Assembly: GCA_019448385.1 (NCBI GenBank)
Contig: JAGTXO010000089.1
Coordinates: forward strand, 1-61,071
DNA: 61,071 bases
Direction: 5' to 3'
Origin: Diacronema lutheri
Lineage: Eukaryota > Haptophyta > Pavlovophyceae > Pavlovales > Pavlovaceae
A program made the position numbers and the translations under genes. Shown here piece by piece: positions 11,837-21,400 of the stretch (positions are counted from its first letter, which is position 1; every line of letters begins with the position of its first letter). Below the pieces are notes generated by a model. It had not been told where the DNA came from. It worked only from the letters and a program-made list of their open reading frames with translations, and ran no database searches.

Positions 11837-14800
11837 ATGGGCAGCGTCCGCGAGCGCATGGCGCAGTTCGAGCGGCGACCGGGCGTGGGTGGCGAGCTGG
11901 ATTCGACGCGGCTCTCGCGCATGAACTCGGCCACCTCCGACATTGCCCGCCGCATCTCCCTTCTCGAGGTCCCGACGAGCCGGCACGTCCCGTCCGCCGG
12001 GCTCAAGGCCGCGGCCGAGGCCGTCACGCCGCCACCGCAGGCGGCGCCGCGCCACCCACGCGGCGTCTTCCTGCCGCTGCACGTGCGCACGCCCGAAACG
12101 TCGCCGCGCGGTGGCTCCGCGCGCCCGCTCGACGCCGACGATTCGCCGCGCGCCGCGCCCGGCTTCAAAAAGGGCTGGCGCATCGCCTCGCCAAAGTCGC
12201 CCGCTGCCGCCGCCGCGCCGCTCGCCGACGCGGCCTCGTCGTACGAGCTTGGCGCGGCGTTCCGCTCGTGCGAGCTGAACAACGAGGGCACCATCCCTGT
12301 TCGTGAGCTCGGCTTCGGCCTCGCCGTTCTCGTCGGCGCGTCCCTCCATCCGTCCGAGCCCGAGGCCGCGCTCCACGCCGCAGGCCTGCGCGACGCGACG
12401 CGCCTCACGCTCGAGCAATTTGGCTCGTGCGCGCGCGAGCTCGGCCGTGCGCGGCGCGAGGCAGCCGCTGCGGCCGGCGTGCAGCGCCGCCTCACCGCCG
12501 TGCACGCCACCGCGACGGCGCGCGACGAGAACGCCGAGCCGGCCGGCTTTAACGTCGGCGCGCGGCTCGGCCGCGCGCCAGCGCTCGGCGGCGGCGGCGG
12601 CGGCGGGAATGCAGCCAAGCCGCAGCCGGGCGCTCGGCCGGCGAAGGAGCTGTCGTCGCAGCTGCTCAAGGTGCACAGCATGCACGCCGGCACGGTCCAC
12701 TCCTTCGCCCAGGAGGAGGCGGCGGCGTTTTCCCGATACCTGTCCGCCGCGCTGTCGGACGATTCCGACGTATCAGAGCTGCTCCCGATCTCGTCGGACC
12801 CGGCATCGCTCGAGCTTTTTGAAAAGGTGCGCGATGGCGTGCTCCTCTGCAAGCTCGTCAACCTCGCGCAGCCCGACGCCATCGATGAGCGCGCGATCAA
12901 CACGACGCGCAGACTCCGCGCGGCCGCGGGGAGCGGCGGCGGCGGCGCGATGCCGGCAGCGGGCGGCGAGACGGCCGTACCGCCGGCCGCGCCTCGCCTC
13001 TCGCTCTTCCAGCTGACGGAGAACCACAACCTCGCCATCTCCGCCGCCAAGGCCATCGGCTGCCACGGTACGCGCGCGCGTGGTTGTGGCGCCGCCCCCC
13101 CCCCCCCCCCCCCCCTCCTCCGGGCGCTCGCGCGTGCCATGGGCTCACACGTTGGCCGCGCGCCGCTCGCGCGCACGCCTGCGCTTCCGGCAGTGATCAA
13201 CATCGACGCGTCCGACATGCTCTCCGGCACGCCCCACCTCGTGCGCGCGCGGCACAGGCAGCGCGCACGTCGACGAGCGCGCCTCGGCGCGCGCGCGCGC
13301 GGGAGAGAGCGAGTCGCGCCGATCTCTCCCTCTCGCATCCATGCGCGCGGGGAAGAGAGCGGGTTGCGCCGATCTCTCCCTCTCGCATCCATGCGCGCGC
13401 CCGCCTTGCCGCCGTGGCACGCATCGGCCCGCCGCTGCGCCGCCCACCCCACCCACGCCGCCCGGACATTGGCCGGACACTGGCCGCGCGCGCCCTGCCG
13501 CAGGTGCTCGGCCTCATGTGGCAGCTGGTCAAGATGGCGCTGCTCGCGTCGGTGAACCTGTCGGCGCACCCAGGCCTCGCCGTCCTCCTGCGCGACGGCG
13601 AGCAGCTCTCCGAGTTCTCCGAGCTGTGCGCCGAGCACGTGCTGCTCCGCTGGCTCAATTGGCACCTCGACGAGGCCGGCCGCGCCGAGCGTGTGCGCAA
13701 CTTTGGAAAGGACATCGCCGACTCGGTCGCGTACACGGTGCTGCTCCACCGCATCTGCCCCGAGTCGGTCGGCGCCTCGCTCGCGCCGCTCGACGAGCCC
13801 GACGCGTACGCGCGCGCGGAGGCCGTCGTCGAGACCGCCGCGCGGCTCGGCGACGTCTCGTTTGCGATCAGCGCGCGTGACATCACCGCGGGCAACGAGA
13901 AGCTCAACTTGGCCTTTGTCGCGGCGCTCTTCAACGCAGCGCCCGGCCTCGCGCTCATCTCCGCCGACGAGGCCGCCAAGCTCGCCGCGTTGCGCGCGGC
14001 GGAGGAGGATGCGGCCGCCGCGGCGGCGATCGCCGCGTCACTCGTGGCCACGTCTGCGACGCTCGAGCGCGCGGCGCAGCCGGTGAGCGGGCTCGGTGGC
14101 GTGTTGCATGCGCGCGCCGCCGCCGAGCGCGAGCGGCTGCTCGAAGAGTCGCGCGAGGAGCGCGCGTTCCGCATGTGGCTCAACTCCCTTGGCATCGACC
14201 GTTTCGTCGGCTACCTTTTTGACGACTGCCGCGATGGCGCCGTGCTCCTCCAGGCGATGGACGTGCTCAAGCCGTCGATCGTGCGCTGGCGCGCGCGTGT
14301 GAACCGGCGGCCGCGCACGGTGTACGAGATCGTCGAGAACGCAAACTACGCCGTCGAGATCTGCGCGCAGCCCGAGCTGGTCGACGCGGCGGGCGCGGCG
14401 GCGGCGCGCGCGGCAGCGCAGGAGGCCGACGCCCTCGCCGCGCACGCACCGCGCGCGTCGCTCGGCGGCGGCCGACTGCGCGACGAGGGCGGCCGGATGA
14501 GCTATGGCTGCGGTGCGCTGCCCGGTGCCGGCGGTGGCTTTGGCGCGCCCGGCGCGCCGCCCGGTGGCGCGGCGGGCGACGGGTTTGGGCTCAGCCTGGT
14601 CGGTGTCGGCGGCAAGGACCTGCATGACGGCAACCGGATGTACATCCTCGCGGTGATCTGGCAGCTGATGCGCTACCACCTGCTGCACTTCATCGCGCTC
14701 TCCTTCGAGCAGGCCGCCATCAAGAAGCGCGCGCGCGACCTCGCGCCGCGCGAGGGCGTGGACGGTGCGGAGGCGTTCGGTGCGCGCGCGGGCGCGCTCC

Positions 14801-15348
14801 CACCGCCGCCGCCGCCGCCCGTCGACGTCGGCTCGCTCTCGCCGCCGCCGCCGTTCGGTGCTGGCGTGGCGACCAACGGCCTGCTGTCGCCCGGCGCGCA
14901 CGCCGCCGCCGACGCCGCCGCGCGGCGCGAGGCGGCTGCCGCCGCGCGCGCGGCGGCCGCGCCGCGCGCGCCGGGCTACGAGCCGATAACGGAGGAGGAC
15001 GTGCTGCGCTGGGCGAACGAGGCGGTCGCACGCGCCGGCTCGACGCGCCGCATCGACAGCTTTCGCGAGCGCTCGCTCTGCACGGGCCGCTTTTTAATCG
15101 AGCTGCTCGCGGCGGTCGAGCCACGCTCGGTCGATCCGTCGCTCGTGCAGCCGGTGGAGTGGGACCTGGTGAAGGGGGCGGAGGCGGACGCGTGCGCGCT
15201 CAACGCAAAGTACGCGATCAGCGTCGCGCGCAAGATGGGCGCCGCCGTCTTCTGCCTGTGGGAGGACGTGGTGGAGGTGCGGCCCAAGCTGGTCTTTGCG
15301 TTCGTTGCGGCGCTGATGGCGCGCCAGCTCGAGCTGCAGCTTGACTGA
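11837..15348 (+). CDS. Fimbrin/plastin actin-bundling protein, four CH domains
   Basis: Three exons, 11837-13067, 13194-13240 and 13504-15348, 1040 aa. The joins restore CHVINIDASDMLSGTPHLV and HLVLGLMWQLVKM, which match fimbrin CH1. About 250 N-terminal residues include an EF-hand-like region (CELNNEGTIPVRELG) whose loop lacks the usual acidic ligands. Four calponin-homology domains follow: HSFAQEEAAAFSRYL onward, HVLLRWLNWHL, REERAFRMWLNSLGI and EDVLRWANEAV. CH3 and CH4 carry fimbrin hallmarks ENANYAVEI, GVGGKDLHDGN, LAVIWQLM, ALNAKYAISVARKMGA and KLVFAFVAALMAR. Fimbrins crosslink F-actin into bundles in the cytoplasm. Ala/Gly/Pro-rich insertions between domains make it longer than typical plastins (about 620-690 aa). 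Confidence 0.93.
13241..13503 (+). other. Fimbrin intron 2 with a ~50-bp direct duplication
   Basis: Donor GTGCGCGC after HLV, acceptor GCCGCAG before VLGLMWQ. Two ~50-bp copies lie at about 13303-13399 (core GCGCCGATCTCTCCCTCTCGCATCC). The preceding intron (13068-13193) has a C-run of about 18 at 13088-13106. Confidence 0.85.
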
Positions 15349-15609
15349 GTGGGGCTCGAGCTGCAGCTTGTTTTTACTGAGTGGGACGGGCAGAGTTGCA
15401 CAGCGGAAGCTTGGCATTGGATGCATCTGTGTCGGCACGCCCGCCGAGGGTGCTCGTGAGAACTCGGCAGTGACATTGAGGCGTCCCGGTGCCAATCGCA
15501 AGGCAGGTGGGGGGGGGGGGGGGGGGGGGATGGGGAGGGGCGAGGGTCCACGACGCGGGTGTGCGTGCTCGATGGAGCGCCAGTCCGCGCTCTAGAGACA
15601 TTCTAATCA
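15349..15609. other. Convergent 3' region with a poly-G tract
   Basis: Lies between the fimbrin stop (15348, plus) and the oxidoreductase stop (15610, minus). A direct repeat of GAGCTGCAGCTTG spans the fimbrin stop (15330-15370), and a G-run of about 20 lies at 15508-15529. No gene seen. Confidence 0.6.
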
Positions 15610-16413
15610 TCACTTCGCCCGCGCAACAAGGTGGCCCTCGTCCATGAAACGCATCATCGCGCGCAGGTTGCGCACGCCCGGCACGCACAAGCTGGGCGCA
15701 AAGGTGGCCGCTGAGAACGCCCACAGCGGCAGCAGCTTGGCGGCGATCGGCCGGCGCAGGTGCTCGCTCATCGCGCGCGCAAAGTCGTCCGGCGTGCCAG
15801 TTCCGTCCACGGCGTCGCGTACCTCGCCAAACGCATCCTGCGCGATCCCGTCGACAATTGTCGCGCACGCACTGCTCATGTGAACCCATGAGAAGGGCGC
15901 GCCGCGACCGATCGCCTCATAAACGCCCTTGTCGAAGCCCTTCTCCAGCCGGCGATCTTCCTGGTCGACAAACATGCCTGGACGCACGATCAGCGTGCGC
16001 AGCGCGCTCGCCTTGTACGCACGCTCCGCGCGCGCCTTTTCGAGGAAATGCGGCACGGTGGACACCGACTCAACGTCCGTGCCGAGCGTGCTCACGAGCA
16101 CGGCTTTTCCAACGCCGCACGCGCGCGCGGCGGAGATGATGTTCACATGCGCCTCCGACGCAATGCGCGCGTACTGCGCCCTTGGGAAGCCCCCCGCGCG
16201 GAAGGCGGACACGTTGTCGACCACTAGGTCAGCGTGTCGCAAAGCCGCCTCAAGCGAGCGCTGGTCCAGCGCGTCGGCCACGACAAAGTCGAGGCCTGAG
16301 GCGTCGGTCACCGGGCTGCGCGAAGTGCCCACGACCTCATGACCCGCGTCGCGTAGGGCAGCCACGAGCGTGCGACCAAGCTTGTGGTTCGCGCCGACAA
16401 CGACCACGCGCAT
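15610..16413 (-). CDS. Atypical SDR / NmrA-like NAD(P)-binding oxidoreductase
   Basis: Single exon, 267 aa, start ATG 16413. The N-terminus MRVVVVGANHKLGRTLV is a beta strand plus glycine-rich dinucleotide loop; the usual middle Gly is replaced (GANHKLG). It continues with DFVVADALDQRSLEAAL and ADLVVDNVSAF, then VLVSTLGTDVESVS and LRTLIVRPGMF, typical of extended/atypical SDRs that look like NmrA or complex-I assembly proteins. No classical YxxxK is obvious, so catalysis is uncertain. Compact and bacterial-like, so transfer is possible but not shown. Confidence 0.8.
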   Translation of the reverse strand: MRVVVVGANHKLGRTLVAALRDAGHEVVGTSRSPVTDASGLDFVVADALDQRSLEAALRHADLVVDNVSAFRAGGFPRAQYARIASEAHVNIISAARACGVGKAVLVSTLGTDVESVSTVPHFLEKARAERAYKASALRTLIVRPGMFVDQEDRRLEKGFDKGVYEAIGRGAPFSWVHMSSACATIVDGIAQDAFGEVRDAVDGTGTPDDFARAMSEHLRRPIAAKLLPLWAFSAATFAPSLCVPGVRNLRAMMRFMDEGHLVARAK

Positions 16414-16614
16414 GTCGTCGTCGGCGTCCGGTGTCGGGAGGCAGTTTGTGCAGCTTCAAAAAGAGCGCCGAGAGAAGACGCATGAGTACAATGTCATGCG
16501 CATGCCGCATGCGGGTCAGCAGGAGGGGCGTGCACGGGGCCCACAACGGCGTTTCATCAGCACAATCCGTCCGTGCAGGCATGCGTCGGCGAAGCTGGCT
16601 GGTGCGCACAGCGC

Positions 16615-18507
16615 CTACAAGCTCGAGCTCGACACGCCACGTTTGATTGCGGTGGAACCGGAAGAGAGTTTTGACTTACGGCCGGCGTCGAGCTGCACGT
16701 CGCCCTCGCGCTGGCGCAGCGCGCCGGCGAGCAGCTGGCTGAGCACCTCGTTGAAGATGCCGAGCCCACCGAAGCCCACCTCAATCACCGTGAGCAGCCG
16801 CTCGCGCTCGTCGAGCCGGAAGCACGACGCGCGCCGCACGTCGAACGACTCGATCGCGCGCCGCACGTCGAGCGGCGGCAACGGCTCGTCGCGCTCAGCG
16901 GCCGCGCCGCGCGTGCTCGCACCCTCCGCGCGCTCGGGCTGGTCGGACAGCAGCAGCTCGATCTGGTCGCGCGTGCCGCCCATCTGCAAAAAGACAAAGA
17001 TCTCCGTCACGCACCACAGCCGCTCGAGGTAGGTGGGCGAGAAGACGACCAACAGCGTCGAGCAGCTCGCGAGGAAGACGGGCAGGCACATCAGGTTGGC
17101 GTCGATGTCGTCCTGCTCGATGCACGCCTTGTCGAGCCAGACGCGCGGCTCGCGGCCAAACTGCGCCACAAACGTGGCGCGCCACGCCTGCAGCATGTGC
17201 CACTTGGCGCTGCCGCTGTCGCTCCAGCTGCGGCGCGCGCGCGCCGCGCGCGGCGCGGGCGGTGCGCGCAGATGGGCACGAGCAGCGCCACACACAGCGG
17301 GGCCGCGCATTGCACGCGCCTGCCGTGCCTCCGCGCGGCTGCGGCGCGCGCGCGCGCACGCGCACCTGTGCGAGACGAACGCATCGATCTGCCCGAGCTG
17401 GCAGCGGACGGTCCTGCCGAAGAGGAGCGGGTCGGGCGTCGGACTTGTGAGCGCATCGATCGTGACGAGTCCGAGGTCGATGCAGCGCAGCCGCTGCAGC
17501 GCAACCCGCTGCACCTCCTCAACCGGCCGGCTGCCGATGAGTGCTGCGATCGACGCGGCCGTCGTCACCGCCTCGCCACGGCTCGCGAGCCACACCTGCG
17601 CGCGCAGGCGGAAGTCGGCGCGCGACGCGAGCATGCCGACGACGAGCTGCATGACGGCATTGCACACTTGCAGCAGCTGCGGCACGTCGCTGTGCCAGCC
17701 GCCGATGGCGACATCGAAGACCGCCAGGGTCGTGTTGCTCGCGCAATCGAGCAGCTGCAGCGCGCCCCACGTCCTCCACAGCCGGAGCAGGATGAGGCGC
17801 GCAGGGAGGCGAGCGGTGGCGATGACTGACACGCACGAGAGCGTCGAGCTGAGCAAGAAGGCGGCAGCGGAGAGGATCCGCATGCTTCTCTGCAGGCATT
17901 CCGGCGATGAGACCGTGGCGTCGCCCAGCGCGCGGCAGCCGCTCGCTGCGTACGCGCGCGCGCGCGCGTAGAGCAGCATGGCAAACAGGACGATGATCAC
18001 GAGACGCGTCACAACAAACGAGCTGGTGAGCAGGTAGATGACCTTGCGCTCGGTCGACAGGACCGAGACGAGCAGCGTAAGGCTCGTCGGCGCGCCAATG
18101 AGCACCGGGATGCCAGCAAAATCCGTCCTGGAGAGCAGCACGAAGAGCACGAGCGTTGTCGTCGTGATGCTCAACCCGACGACGCGCGTCGGCGCAATCA
18201 GGCGAAGCAACCGCTTGCCTTGCACGCGCGCGTCGTCGAGCGTGGAGCGCACATCGTCCGCCGGCGCAGTGCCCGCGCCTCGCGTGCCGCGCGCCAGCGC
18301 TGACGCGAGCAGGCGCGCCGCGCAGTGCGTGGCGGGCACGCTCGGCTTCGCGCTCGTCGCGCGCGCCATGATCGGTTGCTCACCGCTCGCGCGTCGGGGA
18401 GGGCTTGCGTGCGCATCCTCGGCCATTTGGCCGAGCGCTGCGGGCGAGCTCGTCGCGAGCTCTGGGGGGATTTCATCGTCGAGGGGCGCGACTCTCGAGG
18501 AGGTCAT
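16615..18507 (-). CDS. Multipass membrane protein with TIR-like cytosolic domain
   Basis: Two exons, 18507-17366 and 17227-16615; the 138-bp intron removal creates DAFVSHSWSD, about 584 aa. After a polar N-terminus of about 100 residues come about six hydrophobic segments (for example VVGLSITTTTLVLFVLL, LVIIVLFAMLLYA, AAAFLLSSTLSCVSVIA). The C-terminal third resembles TIR-type folds: DAFVSHSW, REPRVWLDKACIEQ, LMCLPVFLASCSTLLVVF, YLERLWCVTEIFVFL. The RLWC..E segment sits where TIR domains carry a catalytic or conserved Glu. NADase or signalling activity is inference. A strong donor GTAAGT at 16679 shortly before the stop suggests the true C-terminus could lie in a further exon. Confidence 0.75.
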   Translation of the reverse strand: MTSSRVAPLDDEIPPELATSSPAALGQMAEDAHASPPRRASGEQPIMARATSAKPSVPATHCAARLLASALARGTRGAGTAPADDVRSTLDDARVQGKRLLRLIAPTRVVGLSITTTTLVLFVLLSRTDFAGIPVLIGAPTSLTLLVSVLSTERKVIYLLTSSFVVTRLVIIVLFAMLLYARARAYAASGCRALGDATVSSPECLQRSMRILSAAAFLLSSTLSCVSVIATARLPARLILLRLWRTWGALQLLDCASNTTLAVFDVAIGGWHSDVPQLLQVCNAVMQLVVGMLASRADFRLRAQVWLASRGEAVTTAASIAALIGSRPVEEVQRVALQRLRCIDLGLVTIDALTSPTPDPLLFGRTVRCQLGQIDAFVSHRCACARARRSRAEARQARAMRGPAVCGAARAHLRAPPAPRAARARRSWSDSGSAKWHMLQAWRATFVAQFGREPRVWLDKACIEQDDIDANLMCLPVFLASCSTLLVVFSPTYLERLWCVTEIFVFLQMGGTRDQIELLLSDQPERAEGASTRGAAAERDEPLPPLDVRRAIESFDVRRASCFRLDERERLLTVIEVGFGGLGIFNEVLSQLLAGALRQREGDVQLDAGRKSKLSSGSTAIKRGVSSSSL

Positions 18508-18610
18508 CGCACACCCGTGGGCATGGTTATGCAATCTTCTCGTACCAGTTCTTTGCGACCCAAGGAAACTTCCCTTTCTGTAAGTCTTCCCCTTTTGAAC
18601 GGTTCTCTCT
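18508..18610. promoter_or_regulatory. 103-bp spacer between PNUTS stop and membrane-protein start
   Basis: Must contain the poly(A) signals of the PNUTS-like gene and the promoter of the downstream minus-strand gene. Contains the A/T-richer CTTTCTGTAAGTCTTCCCCTTTTGAACGG (plus strand), the least GC-rich sequence nearby. Confidence 0.4.
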
Positions 18611-18810
18611 TCAGTCCTGGTGCAGGAAGGTGCACATGGCGCCATTACGGCAGCCGCCCGGCATCCGGTGGAACCTGCACGGTTTTGTACGGAACGACAT
18701 CATCCCACCACTGCCACCATCGTGCCGGTCGCCATAGTGTCCGCCGCGCTCGCCGCCGCCGCGACGGTGGTCGCCATAGTCGCCGCCGCGGCGGTCGCCG
18801 CCGCGGTCAT

Positions 18811-18844
<34 letters not shown>

Positions 18845-20046
18845 CATGCGCATCCCGCCGCTGCCCATACGCGCGTTGCCCATCGGCGCGCCGCCAAACA
18901 TGGCCGCGGCCATTGCCGCCATCTGATCCGCGCCCATCCCGCCGAGCCCGCCGAGCCCGCCGAGCCCGCCCATCCCGCCGAGCCCGCCCATCCCGCCGGC
19001 GCTGAGCTGCGCGGCGAGCAAGCCGGGGTCGTTCCCGGTCTGCAGCATGAGACGCGCGAGATCGGCGGCGGACATAGCGCCACCCATCCCGCCAAGCGCG
19101 CCCATTGGCACGCCGCCACTCGCGAGCATCGCGGCGGCGAGCTCGGCGGCGCCCATCGCGCCGGGCCCGCCCATCGATCCCATCGATCCCATCGATCCCA
19201 TCCCGCCCATCGATCCCATCCCGCCCATCGATCCCATCGCGCCCATCGGACCCATCGGACCCATCCCGCCCATCGGGCCAAAGCCGCCGCCGCCCATCGG
19301 CCCACCCACGCCCGCGAATGGCGCGCCGCCCGCGTCGGCGCCGAACCCGCCGCCTCCAAAGCTGCGAGCGATGGCTGCCGGGTCGAGCCGCCCGCCGCTC
19401 CCGCCGCCGCCGTTGCCGCTGCCGTCGGCGGTGGCGGCGCCGGCTGCCGCCGCGTGCGACCTCGGCGGTGGCGGCGGTGGCGGCGCGCGCGGCGGGCTGC
19501 CCCGTCCGCCGCCCGCTTGGCCGCCGTCCGCGCCGCCGACGTCCGCGCCGCCGCCGCCGCCTCCGCTCGGCAGCGCGCACGAGTCGACCAGCATGTCGAC
19601 GATCTCGGGCGTGAGGTCAGCGGCCTGCCCCTGCGAGATGATGCCCATCAGCTGCGCCTCGAGTGCCTGCGCGTGGCGCATGACGCGGCGCGCAGGCTCC
19701 GACGCGCGCGTGAGCGCCCGCGCACGTGCGAAAGGCGGGAGCGGGGCGGGGGAGGGGGGAACGGAGGCGGGGGAGGGGGGAACGGGAATTGCTTCGCGCG
19801 CGCGCGCGTCTCGCGCGCTGCTGGCGCGCGCGAGCGATGGCGGCGATGCGGCGCGTACCGGCCAATCAATCTGCTCGTCTCGCCACGCGGGAATCACGCT
19901 GCTGATCTGCGCCGGCAGCCGCGCGCGCGCGGCTGCGGCGACCGCCGCGCGTGGCGCGGGCGGCGGCGGTGGCGCGCGCGGCTGCGGCTGCGGCAGCGGC
20001 AGCGGCAGCGGCAGCGGCTGCAGCTCGCCCGTCGCCGCCACGGTGA

Positions 20047-20080
<34 letters not shown>

Positions 20081-21369
20081 GCCGCCGCCCTCCGCACCGC
20101 CACCGCCCTCGTCGTCGCTGCCGTCGACGAGCTCGAGCGGGATGGCCACGGGCTCCGCCCTCCGGCTGCGCGCCGCCGCGCGCGGGTCCGAGCCGCCCGC
20201 CGCCGCGCCGTCGCTGGCGGGCGGCTCCTTGGGCGGGTCGGTGCTCCACGGGTCGGTGATCACGTAGGTCGCCGGGTGGTACGGGCCACCGCAGCGCGCG
20301 TTCTGCGCCGCCGCCTCCGTCGAGTCACTCGCACGCCGCGCGCGCACCGCTGCGCCGAGCAGATTGCCAGCGCCGTCGACGAGCGCGCGCGGCGCGTGCC
20401 ACGAGATGGTCGCGACGGGCTGCGTGAACGGCCGCCGAACCGCCGTGCCGCCACCGGCGCCGCCCGCGCCGCCCGCGGCCGCGCGGCGCGCGCACGCCGC
20501 GCCGCTCGTCGCGCACATGCCCGCGCCGAGGTGCCCAAAGTCAGCCGCCTCGAGCGACTCGGCGGAGATTGTGCGCACAGCGCCAAAACCGCCCGCGCCC
20601 TCGTCGTCGCCAGCCGCGCCGCCGCCGCCCGAGGCCGCCGCCGCCGCCGCTGCGGCCGCCGCCGCCGCCGCCGCCGCCGCGCGCGCGGCGGTGGCGCTGA
20701 CGATCTCCTTCTCGTACTCGCGGATCACGGCGATCGACGCGGCCGGCGCCCACGAGACGCAGCGCCGGCGCTTGCGAGGACGCGCGCTCGGCGGCGGCGC
20801 GGCCGACGCGCCGCCCGCCGCGCCGCCGCCGCCGCCCGCGCCGCCGGCGTCGGCTGCGCCGGCCGCGCCGGTGAACGCGCCACAGCCGCCACCGCCGGCC
20901 GCGCCGCCCAGCGGCGAGCCGAGCGGCGTACCTGCGCCGTCAGCGCCGGTCAAATGCGCGCCAAAGGTCTGCGGTCGATCGCCCGCCACGCCGCCCGCGC
21001 GCCCGCCGCCCGCAGTAGGCGTGCTCACCGTCAGGTCGATGTTTCGCCCGGCGCTCAGCGAGCCGCCACCACCACCGCCACCACCGCCACCACCACCACC
21101 GCCGCTGGCCGCGCCCGCGCGCGCGCTCGGCGTCAGCTGCGCGCCGCCGCCGTCGACCTCGTCGAGAGAGCGCTTGCGCGTGCCGCCTGCGGACGTGGCG
21201 CCAGCACCGCCACCTACGCCGCCATTGCTCGAGCTGCTTTGGTAGGCACAGCTGCAGCCGCAGCCCGCCATGCCGGCCGCGCCCGCCATCGTGGCAGGCG
21301 CGGTCAGCGGCGGCCCCGCCCAAGCGGCGGCGGCCGTGGGCGCAGCGGCGAGCGCGCTCTTGCGCGGCA

Positions 21370-21400
<31 letters not shown>

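Noticed and set aside
16337-16609. Extra 3' exon of the TIR-like gene after donor GTAAGT at 16679
   Set aside because: The only acceptor seen gives a tail overlapping the next gene's start; kept as a note rather than a model.
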